The notes under the pieces are model-generated. The model ran no database searches. It worked only from the letters and a program-made list of their open reading frames with translations, and was not told where the DNA came from. From the NCBI GenBank assembly GCA_913063035.1, contig CAJXYS010000018.1, positions 1 through 59,511 of the forward strand: 59,511 nt of DNA. Direction: 5' to 3'. This document shows, in pieces, positions 1-9,921 of the stretch. The stretch comes from an uncultured Maritimibacter sp. (lineage in GTDB: Bacteria > Pseudomonadota > Alphaproteobacteria > Rhodobacterales > Rhodobacteraceae). A program made the position numbers and the translations under genes. The first letter of the stretch is position 1, and every line of letters starts with the position of its first letter.

Positions 1-447
1 ATCACCAACAACTACCAGCAGGCCGATACCGGCACCAAGATGGTGCATCTGGGCAAGAACACCAAGTCGCGCATCGTCTCCAAGGGGATCAGCGCGGGGC
101 GCGCGCAGAATACCTATCGCGGCCTCGTCAGCATGCATCCCAAGGCCAAGAACAGCCGCAACTACACCCAGTGCGACAGCCTGCTGATCGGTGACAAGTG
201 CGGCGCGCACACGGTTCCCTATATCGAGGTGAAGAACAACTCGAGCCGGGTGGAGCACGAGGCGACGACCTCCAAGGTCGACGACGACCAGATGTTCTAT
301 TGCCGCCAGCGCGGCATGGACGAGGAAGAGGCGGTCGCCCTGATCGTCAACGGCTTCGCCAAGGAGGTGCTGCAGGCCCTGCCCATGGAGTTTGCCATGG
401 AAGCCCAGCAACTCGTGGCGATCTCGCTCGAGGGATCGGTGGGCTGA
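1..447 (+). CDS. sufB: SufB, Fe-S cluster scaffold subunit (3' end only)
   Basis: C-terminal 148 codons of SufB; the start lies outside the window. SufB forms the SufBC2D scaffold that builds Fe-S clusters in the cytoplasm from SufS-derived sulfur. The visible part carries the block [20 protein letters not shown], whose first Cys falls 91 residues from the end, matching E. coli Cys405 (sulfur acceptor). The VEHE motif matches E. coli His433/Glu434, which are implicated in cluster assembly. The protein ends with the family's conserved AISLEGSVG tail. A 31-bp gap leads to the next gene of the suf cluster on the same strand. Identification is secure; what lies upstream cannot be seen. Confidence 0.96.
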   Translation: MTNNYQQADTGTKMVHLGKNTKSRIVSKGISAGRAQNTYRGLVSMHPKAKNSRNYTQCDSLLIGDKCGAHTVPYIEVKNNSSRVEHEATTSKVDDDQMFYCRQRGMDEEEAVALIVNGFAKEVLQALPMEFAMEAQQLVAISLEGSVG

Positions 448-478
448 CGGCCCGCCGTCCCGTGCAAGGAGACCCGAG

Positions 479-790
479 ATGATCGTGACCACCACCCCCT
501 CGGTCGAGGGCAAGACCATTACCGCCTATCACGGCGTCGTCGTGGGCGAGGCGATCCTCGGCGCGAACGTCATCCGCGACGTTTTCGCCGGGATCACCGA
601 CCTGCTCGGCGGGCGTTCCGGCGCCTATGAGGAAGAACTCGCCAAGGCGCGCGGCGTCGCGCTTGGCGAGATGGAGGAGAGCGCCCGCGCGCTTGGCGGC
701 AACGCCGTGGTGGGCGTCGATCTCGACTACGAAGTCATCAACAACATGCTGATGGTCTCGGCCAGCGGCACGGCCGTGACCATTGCCTGA
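479..790 (+). CDS. YbjQ/UPF0145-family protein in the suf operon
   Basis: A 103-aa protein starting [14 protein letters not shown]. The start is the ATG after an AAGGAGACCCGAG ribosome binding site; an earlier in-frame start would overlap sufB. It contains the family signature [22 protein letters not shown] followed by a beta strand with SASGTAV, typical of the small YbjQ-like proteins that form pentamers and are annotated as putative heavy-metal-binding. No signal peptide or membrane segment is visible. It lies 31 bp after sufB and 25 bp before sufC, so it is almost certainly cotranscribed. Its place inside the Fe-S operon suggests a link to metal or cluster handling, but the sequence does not show the biochemical role. 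Confidence 0.85.
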   Translation: MIVTTTPSVEGKTITAYHGVVVGEAILGANVIRDVFAGITDLLGGRSGAYEEELAKARGVALGEMEESARALGGNAVVGVDLDYEVINNMLMVSASGTAVTIA

Positions 791-815
791 AACACACGCG
801 AAGAAAGAGACGAAA

Positions 816-1571
816 ATGCTGGAAATCAAGAACCTGCACGTCAAACTTGAGGAAGAGGACAAGCAGATCATCAAGGGGGTCGACCTGAAGCTGGAGCCCG
901 GCAAGGTCCATGCGATCATGGGGCCGAACGGATCGGGCAAGTCGACCCTGTCCTATGTCCTCTCCGGCCGCGAGGGCTACGAGGTCACCGACGGGACCGC
1001 GACCTTCGACGGCCAGGACATCCTCGACATGGATCCCGAGGAACGCGCCGCGGCCGGTCTCTTCCTGGCGTTCCAGTATCCCGTCGAGATCCCCGGCGTC
1101 GGCAACATGACCTTCCTGCGCACCGCGCTCAACGCGCAGCGCAAGGCCCGCGGCGACGAGGAGATTTCCTCTGCCGATTTCCTGAAGCTCGTGCGCGAGA
1201 AGGCCAAGGAGCTGGAAATCGGGCAGGAGATGCTGAAGCGCCCGGTCAATGTCGGTTTCTCGGGCGGTGAGAAGAAGCGCAACGAGATCCTCCAGATGGC
1301 GGTGCTCGAGCCGCGGCTCTGCATTCTCGACGAAACGGACTCGGGGCTCGACGTGGACGCGATGAAGCTGGTGGCGGACGGCGTGAACCGGCTGCGGACC
1401 GAGAACCGGTCCTTCCTGGTCATCACCCATTACCAGCGGCTGCTGAACCACATCGTGCCCGACGTCGTCCACATCATGGCCGATGGCCGGATCGTCAAGA
1501 CCGGCGGGCCCGAGCTGGCGCTCGAGGTCGAGGAGAACGGCTACGGCGATATCCTGAAGGAGGTGGCCTGA
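816..1571 (+). CDS. sufC: SufC, ATPase of the SufBCD complex
   Basis: A 251-aa ABC-type ATPase without membrane domain. Walker A is GPNGSGKS, the signature motif is FSGGEKKRNE, Walker B is LCILDETDSGLD and the H-loop is ITHYQR. The LDETDSGLDVDA stretch is characteristic of SufC. ATP hydrolysis drives the conformational change of SufBC2D during Fe-S assembly. I chose the ATG of MLEIKNLH; the in-frame ATG 33 bp upstream would overlap the previous gene. The TGA stop shares its last A with the sufD ATG, so translation is coupled. Confidence 0.97.
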   Translation: MLEIKNLHVKLEEEDKQIIKGVDLKLEPGKVHAIMGPNGSGKSTLSYVLSGREGYEVTDGTATFDGQDILDMDPEERAAAGLFLAFQYPVEIPGVGNMTFLRTALNAQRKARGDEEISSADFLKLVREKAKELEIGQEMLKRPVNVGFSGGEKKRNEILQMAVLEPRLCILDETDSGLDVDAMKLVADGVNRLRTENRSFLVITHYQRLLNHIVPDVVHIMADGRIVKTGGPELALEVEENGYGDILKEVA

Positions 1572-2860
1572 TGGCGGTCGCTGAAGCGAAGCGCGAAGCC
1601 GCCGAGGCCCGCATCGCGGACCGGCCGCTGCCCAAGGGGGCGAAATGGGCCGACGAGGCCCGCGCCGCCGCGCTGGCGCGCGTGCGCTCCATGGGCCTGC
1701 CGGGACGGCGCGACGAGTACTGGAAGTTCACCAACCCGGCGACGCTGGTCCAGGCCGAGCCGCCCGCGGCATCGGTCCTGGAAACGGGCGAAAGCCCGGT
1801 CTTCGGCGCGGTCGACCGCCTGAAGGTGGTCTTCGTCGACGGCGTGTTCGATCCCGCGCAATCCGACGAACTGGCCATGGAGCATATCGAGATCCAGCGC
1901 CTGAGCGAGGCCGCCGGGACCGACATCCACTGGGCCAGGGATCTCTACGGCGCGCTCGAGACCCGCGGCCAGACCCCGGTCGACCGCCCGCTTGCGGCGC
2001 TGAACACGGCGCTGGCCGAAGATGGCGTGGTGATCCGGGCCACCGGCAGGGCGCCGAAACCCGTCAGCCTGATTTACCTCCATAAGTCAGATAGTTCCGA
2101 CGCTTACCTCCATCATGTTATCCGGGTGGAAAGCGGCGCGGAACTGACCGTGCTGGAAAACGGTCCGGCCGCCGCGCGGTTCAACAAGGTGATGGAAGTG
2201 GACGTCGCCGACGGCGGCACGTTCCACCATGTCTGCGCGCAAGGGCGCGACCACGAACGGCGCTCGGCCACCCACGTCTTCGCACGGCTCGGCGAGGAAA
2301 GCGTCTTCAAGTCCTTCACGCTCACCGTGAACGGCGTGATGACCCGCAACGAATGCGTGATCGAGCTGACCGGCGACCGCGCGGTGACCCACGTGGCCGG
2401 CGCGGCGGTGGGCGACGGGGTGTTCCACCAGGACGACACCGTGTTCGTCACCCATGACGCGCAGGATTGCGAGAGCCGGCAGGTCTTCAAGAAGGTGCTG
2501 CGCAACGGCGCGGTGGGGGTCTTCCAGGGCAAGATCCTGGTGAAGCCCGACGCGCAGCGCACGGATGGCTACCAGATCAGCCAGTCGCTGCTGCTGGACG
2601 AGGACAGCCAGTTCTACGCCAAGCCCGAGCTGGAGATCTACGCCGACGACGTGCAGTGCAGCCACGGCTCGACCTCGGGCGCAATCGACGAGGACCTGCT
2701 CTTCTACCTGCGCGCGCGCGGCGTGCCGCGGGCCGAGGCGCAGGACATGCTGGTCATCGCCTTCCTCGCCGAGGCGCTGGAAGAGATCGAGGACCGGACG
2801 CTTGCCGACGAGCTGCTCGGACGGCTCGAAGGCTGGATGGCACGGCGCCGCCAGGGCTGA
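1571..2860 (+). CDS. sufD: SufD, Fe-S cluster assembly subunit
   Basis: A 429-aa SufB paralogue and partner in SufBC2D. The N-terminal part (MGLPGRRDEYWKFTNP) is the usual SufD helical region, and the rest forms the beta-helix core. Near the C terminus it has DDVQCSHGSTSGAIDED; the Cys and His of CSHG correspond to E. coli SufD Cys358 and His360 at the SufB-SufD interface. It then continues with LFYLRARGVPRAEAQDMLV, the family's C-terminal helices. The length is normal. Its start overlaps the sufC stop by one base and its stop overlaps the start of the next gene by one base (CTGATG), so all three are translationally coupled. Confidence 0.95.
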   Translation: MAVAEAKREAAEARIADRPLPKGAKWADEARAAALARVRSMGLPGRRDEYWKFTNPATLVQAEPPAASVLETGESPVFGAVDRLKVVFVDGVFDPAQSDELAMEHIEIQRLSEAAGTDIHWARDLYGALETRGQTPVDRPLAALNTALAEDGVVIRATGRAPKPVSLIYLHKSDSSDAYLHHVIRVESGAELTVLENGPAAARFNKVMEVDVADGGTFHHVCAQGRDHERRSATHVFARLGEESVFKSFTLTVNGVMTRNECVIELTGDRAVTHVAGAAVGDGVFHQDDTVFVTHDAQDCESRQVFKKVLRNGAVGVFQGKILVKPDAQRTDGYQISQSLLLDEDSQFYAKPELEIYADDVQCSHGSTSGAIDEDLLFYLRARGVPRAEAQDMLVIAFLAEALEEIEDRTLADELLGRLEGWMARRRQG

Positions 2861-3360
2861 TGTCCGTCGCGCGCGACATTCTCCGCACCTATCGGGCGCC
2901 GCGGGAAACCCTGCGGCGCCTGTTGTCCGACGGGCCGAGCGAGGGCCGGGCGCTGACATGGCTCATGGCCGCGGCGGTGCTGCTCTTCGCGGCGCAACTG
3001 CCCGCGCTTGCGCGGGAGGCGCATCTCTCGGGCGGGGATCCGCCGTTTGCGGCGCTGGCCTCCGGGGCGCTGCTGGGCGCGGTGGTGATCGCCCCGCTGA
3101 TGTTCTACGGGCTGGCGGCGCTCAGCCATCTCGTCGCGCGGATTTTCGGCGGGCAGGGGGGCTGGCTTGGTGCCCGGATCGCGCTGTTCTGGGCCTTGTT
3201 GGCGGCCGCGCCGCTGATGCTGCTGCGGGGGCTGGTGGCCGGATTCATCGGCGCCGGTCCGGCGCTGACGGTCACGGGCAGTCTTGCCGGTGCCGTTTTC
3301 CTGTTTTTCTGGCTGGCAGGGCTCTTCGAGGCCGAACGCCGCAGCGGACCGGCAGGATGA
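2860..3360 (+). CDS. Small integral membrane protein between sufD and sufS (Yip1-like, first copy)
   Basis: A 166-aa protein (MSVARDILRTYRAPRE...) whose ATG overlaps the sufD TGA. About four hydrophobic segments follow a basic N-terminal stretch with the pattern RTYRAPRETLRRLL. A similar opening (LARLSLTAPRDGARAVL) occurs in the next gene, so the two look like divergent paralogues of the Yip1/YIP1-domain type. No catalytic motif is visible. The coupling to sufD and the position before sufS imply expression together with the Suf machinery. The function is unknown; a membrane tether or a role linked to Fe-S assembly would be speculation. Confidence 0.75.
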   Translation: MSVARDILRTYRAPRETLRRLLSDGPSEGRALTWLMAAAVLLFAAQLPALAREAHLSGGDPPFAALASGALLGAVVIAPLMFYGLAALSHLVARIFGGQGGWLGARIALFWALLAAAPLMLLRGLVAGFIGAGPALTVTGSLAGAVFLFFWLAGLFEAERRSGPAG

Positions 3361-3433
3361 CCGCCGGCCCTTGCTGCCGGGACGGGGCGGCTCTATCTTC
3401 GCGCCAGCGGATCCAGCCAACCCCGGGAGTCCC

Positions 3434-4019
3434 ATGCTGAACGACATGATCGGCCTTGCGCGGCTGAGCCTGACCGCGCCGCGAGACGGGGCCCGGGCCG
3501 TGCTGTCCATAGACGTGCCGCGCCAGGCGCTCTGGATGATCGGGGCGCTGGCGGTCGTGCTCAGCGTGATTATCTCGCAGCTGTCGACGCTGCTCTACCC
3601 GTCGACCGCGATGGGCCCGATGGCCGAGATGCTGTCCAACCCGGCGCTGGTCCTCGGGGCTCACGGCACGATCTTCGTGGTCACGGTGCTCGCGACCTAC
3701 CAGATCGGCCGCGCCTTCGGCGGGCGGGGCAGCTTCGACGCCTCGCTCAAGATCGTGGCCTGGATGCAGGTGGTGATGCTGCTGGTGCAGGCGGCACAAT
3801 TCGTGGCGCTGATCCTTTTCGCGCCCCTCGCCGCCATGATCGGACTTGTCTCGATCGTGCTGTTCTTCTGGATTTTCACGCTCTTCGTGACCGAACTTCA
3901 CGGGTTTTCCTCGGCCGGTGCGGTGTTCGCCGGGATTGTCGCATCGATGATCGGCATTATCTTCGCGTTGAGCATCTTGCTCGGGCTCTTCTCATCTTTC
4001 ATTCCGGGGGTTCCGCAAA

Positions 4020-4027
<8 letters not shown>
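3434..4027 (+). CDS. Yip1-family membrane protein between sufD and sufS (second copy)
   Basis: A 197-aa protein starting MLNDMIGLARLSLTAPRDGARAV. I took the ATG 73 bp after the previous gene; a GGGAG sequence lies just upstream. The N-terminal amphipathic APRDGA segment is followed by about five transmembrane helices (for example ALWMIGALAVVLSVII and MIGIIFALSILLGLF). This is the architecture of the bacterial YIP1-domain (Pfam Yip1) proteins common in Rhodobacteraceae. The sufS GTG start lies inside its last codons (8-bp overlap), so it is coupled to sufS. The function is not known. Confidence 0.8.
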
Positions 4028-5240
<1,213 letters not shown>

Positions 5241-5247
5241 TTCCCGA

Positions 5248-5276
5248 TTGCAGCGGCGTCGGCGAGCCGCTATAGA
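5248..5276 (+). promoter_or_regulatory. sigma-70-type promoter of tRNA-Arg
   Basis: TTGCAG (5248-5253), a 17-bp spacer, then TATAGA (5271-5276). The start point would be near 5283, about 7 nt before the mature tRNA 5' end at 5290. The spacing and position make this a good promoter match. Confidence 0.65.
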
Positions 5277-5289
5277 CCACCCGCAGTGC

Positions 5290-5366
5290 GGTCCCGTAGC
5301 TCAGCTGGATAGAGCGCATGCCTCCGAAGCATGAGGTCACAGGTTCGAATCCTGTCGGGACCGCCA
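5290..5366 (+). tRNA. tRNA-Arg (anticodon CCG)
   Basis: A complete 77-nt cloverleaf with encoded CCA. The acceptor stem GGTCCCG (5290-5296) pairs with CGGGACC (5356-5362), followed by discriminator G and CCA. The D-stem GCTC pairs with GAGC. The anticodon stem CATGC/GCATG (5317-5321 / 5329-5333) encloses the loop CTCCGAA with anticodon CCG at 5324-5326, which reads the Arg codon CGG. The T-arm has the GGTTCGAATCC pattern. There is no intron. Confidence 0.97.
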
Positions 5367-5471
5367 GATCACAATCACGCCCCACGACACCCGCGGAACC
5401 TTGCGGCCATGCGCGGTCCCGGCGCAGAATCAAGTACTTCGTCGGCGAAACTCACGCGGCACAGGGCGGGT

Positions 5472-5906
5472 TTATCGCAGCTTGAGCGTGACGCTGTCCC
5501 CCGGCTCCAGCATGATCGCGCAGGCCGAGAATTTCGGCACGCCGAACATTGGCCGCGCGTTCTTCGAGAAGGCGTAGGGTTCCGACGGGGCGCCGAACAA
5601 ACCGGTGTCGAGTGCCGCGTTGCCGTTCCGGTCCTCATAGGCGGCGAAGGCGTAGAGCCCGGCCGCGAAATCGGGCAGCTCGACTTCGGTGACGCCCGCG
5701 GCGACCCGAAGCTGGTAGGCGGACGCGCTGTCATCGAGGAAGGTTTCGGCGGAAGCGTAGAGGCCGATATAGACGGGGCCGTCCCCGGTCACCCCGTCCA
5801 GGTGTACGGTCAGCGCGGACGTGTCGTCCGCCGCCGCGCGGAATGCCAGGGCACCCTGGCAGAGCGCGATCGTCAACAGAATGGAAACGGTGTTTCTACG
5901 GATCAT
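5472..5906 (-). CDS. DUF2141 family secreted protein
   Basis: A 144-aa protein on the minus strand. The start chosen is MIRRNTVSILLTIALCQ, preceded by GAGAGG at good spacing and opening a clear Sec signal peptide with probable cleavage near AFRAAADD. The mature part has the DUF2141 hallmarks: LTVHLDGV, GPVYIGLYAS, FAAGLYAFAAYEDRNGNAALDT (the conserved D-x-N-x-N-x-x-L-D, like a calcium-binding loop) and a GxPSEPYAFS segment. It is probably a periplasmic or exported beta-sandwich protein. The biological role of this family is not established. It is monocistronic, between a tRNA and a divergent PLP-enzyme gene. Confidence 0.8.
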   Translation of the reverse strand: MIRRNTVSILLTIALCQGALAFRAAADDTSALTVHLDGVTGDGPVYIGLYASAETFLDDSASAYQLRVAAGVTEVELPDFAAGLYAFAAYEDRNGNAALDTGLFGAPSEPYAFSKNARPMFGVPKFSACAIMLEPGDSVTLKLR

Positions 5907-6065
5907 CACTGGTAAACCTCTCACATGGACGGAGCACTGATACACTTGCGCAAAGCTGTCCCGATGCGCGCGTCCCTGCAACGAGAGAGGGTATCGGGGG
6001 GGCTGAAATACCTTGTAAGATCAGCCGCGTCATGGTTTTTGAGAACAGGTTAACCAGGAACTGAC

Positions 6066-7292
6066 ATGTCCGATCGCGACGACGAGAGCCGCTCCATCGT
6101 GAGACGCAGCCGCATGCCCGAGAACAGCTTCCGGCCGGTGGTGACACCCGTCATGCCGTCGGTGGTCTATGCGGCGGGCAGCCCGGACGCGCTCGACGAC
6201 ATGTATGAAGGCCGCGCGCCCGGCTATGCCTATGCGCGCGAAGGGCACCCGAACGCGGATGTGCTCGCCTCCAAGATCGACTGGCTCGAAGGGGCGGAGG
6301 GCGGCGTCGTCACCGCGTCCGGCATGGCGGCGATCTCGGCGGCGCTGTTCGCGGTGCTGTCCGAAGGCGACCACGTCATCGGCGGCACGCAGCTCTATGG
6401 CCGGACGCTGCGCATGCTGCGCCAGGAATTGCCGCGCTTCGGCGTCCGGGTCAGCCTTGCCGATCCCGCCGACCCGACCGCCATCGCCGCGGCGATCCGC
6501 CCCGAGACCCGCGTCATCGTGATCGAGACCGTGTCCAACCCGGCCCTGCGCGTGGCCGACATCCCGGCCATCGCGCGGATCGCGGCGGAACACGAGGTGC
6601 TGCTGCTGGTCGACAACACCTTTACCACGCCGCGCGCCTTCCGGCCCTTCGATCACGGCGCCGATATCGTGGTGCATTCGGTGACGAAGCTGCTCGCCGG
6701 GCATTCCGACGCCACGCTCGGCTATGTTGCCGCGCGCGATCCCGAGATTGCCCAGGCGATCTCGGACACCGTGGCGACCTGGGGCATGACGGCCAGCCCG
6801 TTCGACTGCTGGCTGGCCGAGCGGGGGCTGCACAGTTTCGCGGTGCGGTTCGATCGTGCCCAGGAAAACGCCGAGGAACTCGCGCATTTCCTCGAGGACG
6901 TGCCAGGCGTGTCGCAGGTGATCTATCCGGGGCTTTCGGACCATCCCGATCACGCGCTGGCGCAGCGCCTGTTCAACGGGAATTGCGGCAACATGGTCAG
7001 TTTCGTGCTGCCGGGCGGGCGTGCCGCGGCGAACACGCTGGTCGAGGCCGCGCCGAACATCGCCTTCGCGCCGACCCTGGGCGACATCGGCACGACTCTT
7101 TCGCATCCGGCAAGCTCGTCGCACCGCGCGCTCAGCGCGGCCGAGCGCGACGCGCTGGGGCTGGTCGAGGGATTCTTCCGGGTCTCGGTCGGGATCGAGG
7201 ATATCGAGCTCTTGAAGGCCGAACTCGAGACCGCGATCGAGGCGGCTTCACGGGCCGCGGCGCCGCGCAACCTGCGCGAGGAACGCGCCTGA
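6066..7292 (+). CDS. Cys/Met-metabolism PLP-dependent enzyme (trans-sulfuration family)
   Basis: A 408-aa fold-type I PLP enzyme of the cystathionine gamma-synthase / beta-lyase / methionine gamma-lyase / O-acylhomoserine sulfhydrylase family. The start ATG has AGGAA 7 nt upstream. Visible motifs: YAREGHPN (phosphate contacts from the neighbouring subunit), GVVTASGMAAISAAL, VDNTFTTPRAFRPFDHGADIVVHS and the PLP lysine in SVTKLLAGHSD. C-terminal ATLGDIGTTLSHPASSSH is the substrate-carboxylate region. The motifs define the family but not the substrate. With no met gene nearby, I cannot choose among gamma-synthase, gamma-lyase and sulfhydrylase. Confidence 0.85.
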   Translation: MSDRDDESRSIVRRSRMPENSFRPVVTPVMPSVVYAAGSPDALDDMYEGRAPGYAYAREGHPNADVLASKIDWLEGAEGGVVTASGMAAISAALFAVLSEGDHVIGGTQLYGRTLRMLRQELPRFGVRVSLADPADPTAIAAAIRPETRVIVIETVSNPALRVADIPAIARIAAEHEVLLLVDNTFTTPRAFRPFDHGADIVVHSVTKLLAGHSDATLGYVAARDPEIAQAISDTVATWGMTASPFDCWLAERGLHSFAVRFDRAQENAEELAHFLEDVPGVSQVIYPGLSDHPDHALAQRLFNGNCGNMVSFVLPGGRAAANTLVEAAPNIAFAPTLGDIGTTLSHPASSSHRALSAAERDALGLVEGFFRVSVGIEDIELLKAELETAIEAASRAAAPRNLREERA

Positions 7293-7323
7293 CACCCGCG
7301 GATCCGGTGGCGGCCGCGCGGCC

Positions 7324-7341
7324 TTGTCATATAAATTTTAC
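7324..7341 (+). promoter_or_regulatory. Probable Pho box upstream of phoR
   Basis: TTGTCAT, then ATAA, then ATTTTAC, compared with the PhoB consensus CTGTCAT-AWAW-CTGTCAY. The first half-site matches 6 of 7 and the A/T spacer is right; the second half-site is weak (4 of 7). It lies about 70 bp before the PhoR start and stands out as an AT island in GC-rich surroundings. Confidence 0.5.
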
Positions 7342-7409
7342 ATTCGCAGGGCAGGGGAGCGGTGTCGCGGCCGTCCGCGATCCGACACGCCGAGCGAGGG
7401 CAGGGGGCG

Positions 7410-8483
7410 ATGGACCTTAACCAGTTGAATTCCGTTCTGGCCGGGCTGCCGCACCCGCTGCTCGTGGTGGATTCGGAAAACCGCATTCGGATCGCCAACG
7501 ACGCCGCGCGCGAATTGCTGGGCAGCGAACCGGCCGAGCGCAACTATGTCGCCGTGATCCGGCAACCGGGCGCGCTCGACTGCATCGAGAACGCGCTGCG
7601 CCACCGCCGCCGGTCGGAAGGGCGCTTCATGCGGGCCGGCGCCTCGACCGAGACCACCTATCGCATGGTCGCCATTCCGCTGGACCGGGCGCGATCGGGG
7701 CTCTCGGGCGTGATCGTCAGTTTCGAGGATATCAGCCATGTCGAGGAAGCCGAGCAGATGCGCCGGGACTTCGTCGCCAATGTCAGCCACGAGCTGCGCT
7801 CGCCGCTGACCGCGCTGGCCGGCTTCATCGAGACCCTGAGGGGCGCGGCCCGCAACGACGAGGCCGCGCGCGACCGGTTCCTGACCATCATGGAACGCGA
7901 GGCCAACCGCATGAACCGGCTGGTGAGCGATCTGCTGTCACTGACCAAGGTCGAGGTCAACGAGCGCGTCCGCCCGCGCGACCTCGTGGACGTGATCGCG
8001 CTCATCCGCAGCACGATCGCCGCGCTGCGGCCGCTGGCCGAAAGCGCCGGCGCCGAGATCGACCTCCTGGCCGAATGTGACACGGCGACCGTCGCGGGCG
8101 ATCCGGACCAGCTGACCCAGGTCATCTCCAACCTGATCGAGAACGGGCTGAAATACGGTGCCTCGGGCGGCGTGGTGCGCGTCGAGGCCAGGATCGTGCA
8201 GCATTTCGCGGGCTTCCGCGGACCCGCGCTTAGGATCGACGTCATCGACCGGGGCGAGGGCATCGATCCGGTGCATATTCCGCGGCTGACCGAACGCTTC
8301 TACCGTGTCGACAGCCACCGGTCGCGCGAGAAAGGCGGCACCGGGCTGGGGCTGGCCATCGTCAAGCACATCATCAACCGCCATCGCGGGCGATTCCAGA
8401 TCCAGTCCGAACGCGGCCATGGCAGCACGTTCTCGGTGATCCTGCCGATCGCCGAAACGGCGGATCGGAACGCGGGACCGTGA
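7410..8483 (+). CDS. phoR: PhoR-like sensor histidine kinase
   Basis: A 357-aa histidine kinase. I start it at the ATG of MDLNQLNSVLAGLP, which follows GAGGGCAGGGGG; a GTG 48 bp upstream is also in frame. An N-terminal PAS domain (residues about 5-105) contains LLVVDSENRIRIAND. The HisKA motif is FVANVSHELRSPLTAL with the phospho-accepting His. The HATPase has NLIENGLKYG (N box) and GTGLGLAIVKHI (G2 box). The order PAS-HisKA-HATPase and the exact motifs match PhoR. No transmembrane helix is obvious in this reading. The usual partners phoB, phoU and pst are not in the window, so it is either an isolated phoR or a related kinase. The Pho box upstream favours PhoR. Confidence 0.75.
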   Translation: MDLNQLNSVLAGLPHPLLVVDSENRIRIANDAARELLGSEPAERNYVAVIRQPGALDCIENALRHRRRSEGRFMRAGASTETTYRMVAIPLDRARSGLSGVIVSFEDISHVEEAEQMRRDFVANVSHELRSPLTALAGFIETLRGAARNDEAARDRFLTIMEREANRMNRLVSDLLSLTKVEVNERVRPRDLVDVIALIRSTIAALRPLAESAGAEIDLLAECDTATVAGDPDQLTQVISNLIENGLKYGASGGVVRVEARIVQHFAGFRGPALRIDVIDRGEGIDPVHIPRLTERFYRVDSHRSREKGGTGLGLAIVKHIINRHRGRFQIQSERGHGSTFSVILPIAETADRNAGP

Positions 8484-8543
8484 TCCTTGCAACAGGCGGG
8501 GTGGCTTGCCCATCGACCGCCCGTATCGGTCACCAAAGATTCT

Positions 8544-8613
8544 CATAATATGTATTATGTAATAACTCGAGATGGCAGCCCCGGCGAAGCCCTGCGTGTA
8601 AATCCCTTACACG
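8544..8613. repeat. Two short perfect inverted repeats in a convergent intergenic region
   Basis: Between the phoR stop and the FAD oxidase stop lie CATAATA-TG-TATTATG (8544-8559) and CGTGTAA-ATCCC-TTACACG (8595-8613). The second contains the oxidase TAA in its right arm. Both are AT-rich against a GC-rich background and neither has a flanking T-run. They could be transcription-end hairpins or protein sites. Confidence 0.5.
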
Positions 8614-9797
8614 ATGGCTTTTTCCCGGAACGGCCGGTTCGCGAGGATGCGCCCTATCGACAGTTCGCTCAGGTCAAGGCTGCGAAACTCCCCGTAAAGG
8701 ATCGCCTCGGCAACGCCGCGCCCGACCGCGGGCGCCTGTTGCAGCCCGTGCCCGCTGAAGCCGTTGGCGAAATGGAAATTCGGGCGGTCCGGATGCGGCC
8801 CGACGATCGCGTTCGCGTCGAACCGGTTGAAGCTGTAATGCCCGGCCCACATCCGCAGCACTTTCACGGCGTCGAATTCCGGCGCGCGCGCGTAGAGACG
8901 CGGCCAGATCTCGTCCTCGAATTCCCAGTGGCGCGGTTCGAAATCATCGTGATCGACCGCCGGATCGTCCTCGGGCACGGTCGCGCAGATCCAGTGATCG
9001 CCCTCGGGCCGCAGGTAAAACCCGGTGTGATCGACGAGAAGCGGTGCGTCGGGATGTTTGGCGCGCGGCGCGTCGATCAGGAAAACCGTTCGTTTCCTTG
9101 GCTCTACGGGAATATCCAGGCCTGCCATCCGGGCAATCCCGGCGCCGTGGGTGCCGGCCGCGTTGACGACATGCCCGGCCGTCACCCGGCGTCCAGACGC
9201 CAAGAGCACCCCGGTTACGCGCCCGTCGGCCGCGTCGATACCGGTGACGCTGTCCTGCAGGTAGTCCGCGCCCGCGGCGCGCGCAGCCCGGCGCAGCCCG
9301 CCCAGCAGACCCATATTGTCGAACCAGCCCTCGTGGCGCGGGCCGAAGGATCCGAGCCTCACATCCCCGAGCGCCAGATACGGGAACCGCGCGGCCAGCG
9401 CCGCCCGGTCCAGAAGTTCTGTCTCTGCGCCAAGAGAGACCTGTATATCCCTGTTCTGGCGCATATTTTTGGCTTGCGACTCCGTGCCGGCCAGGAACAG
9501 GTACCCATTCTCGCGCAGTCCCAGATCGCCGGGCCCGCCCGCCGGGCCGAGATAGGCGGAGATATTGCGGATGAACTCCAGACCGAAGCGCGAGATCTCG
9601 ATATTGACCGGGTTCGAGAACTGCAGCCGGATCGAGGCGACGCTCAGCGCGGTCGAGGCACGCGCGTAGCCGGGGTCGGGCTCGACCACCAGCACGCGCG
9701 CCCTGCCCCCGGACAACCGTGTCAGCCAGTAGGCGCAGGCGCTGCCCATCACGGCCCCGCCGGCGATGACCACGTCGTAGCTCTTCCGGTCCGGCAC
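8607..9797 (-). CDS. FAD-dependent oxidoreductase, DAO family
   Basis: A 396-aa flavoenzyme with a GTG start ([14 protein letters not shown]) behind an AGGAGG at 6-nt spacing. The N-terminal Rossmann motif [16 protein letters not shown] and the acidic strand end VLVVEPDP bind FAD. The later [15 protein letters not shown] and C-terminal [20 protein letters not shown] are typical of the DAO fold (sarcosine/dimethylglycine oxidase, D-amino-acid dehydrogenase, FOXRED1-like). The [10 protein letters not shown] block resembles the FOXRED1 / sarcosine-oxidase-like subgroup most. The substrate is probably a secondary amine or amino acid. It stands alone, convergent with phoR and divergent from aroQ. 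Confidence 0.85.
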   Translation of the reverse strand: MPDRKSYDVVIAGGAVMGSACAYWLTRLSGGRARVLVVEPDPGYARASTALSVASIRLQFSNPVNIEISRFGLEFIRNISAYLGPAGGPGDLGLRENGYLFLAGTESQAKNMRQNRDIQVSLGAETELLDRAALAARFPYLALGDVRLGSFGPRHEGWFDNMGLLGGLRRAARAAGADYLQDSVTGIDAADGRVTGVLLASGRRVTAGHVVNAAGTHGAGIARMAGLDIPVEPRKRTVFLIDAPRAKHPDAPLLVDHTGFYLRPEGDHWICATVPEDDPAVDHDDFEPRHWEFEDEIWPRLYARAPEFDAVKVLRMWAGHYSFNRFDANAIVGPHPDRPNFHFANGFSGHGLQQAPAVGRGVAEAILYGEFRSLDLSELSIGRILANRPFREKAIV

Positions 9798-9921
9798 CGG
9801 CGGCCTCCTTCAGCTGACCCAGCGTCATGCGGCGGCAACACCTGCATCGGAATCACCGTCGCGCCCTCGACAGATAGCTCAGTTTCTCTGTAGTTTGCCA
9901 AGGCTTAAGGGACAAAGCCTC

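Noticed and set aside
5907-6065. Possible SAM riboswitch before the Cys/Met PLP enzyme
   Set aside because: The conserved SAM-II or SAM-I core elements and pseudoknot pairings are not recognisable; only a GGTTAACC palindrome and a normal SD are seen.
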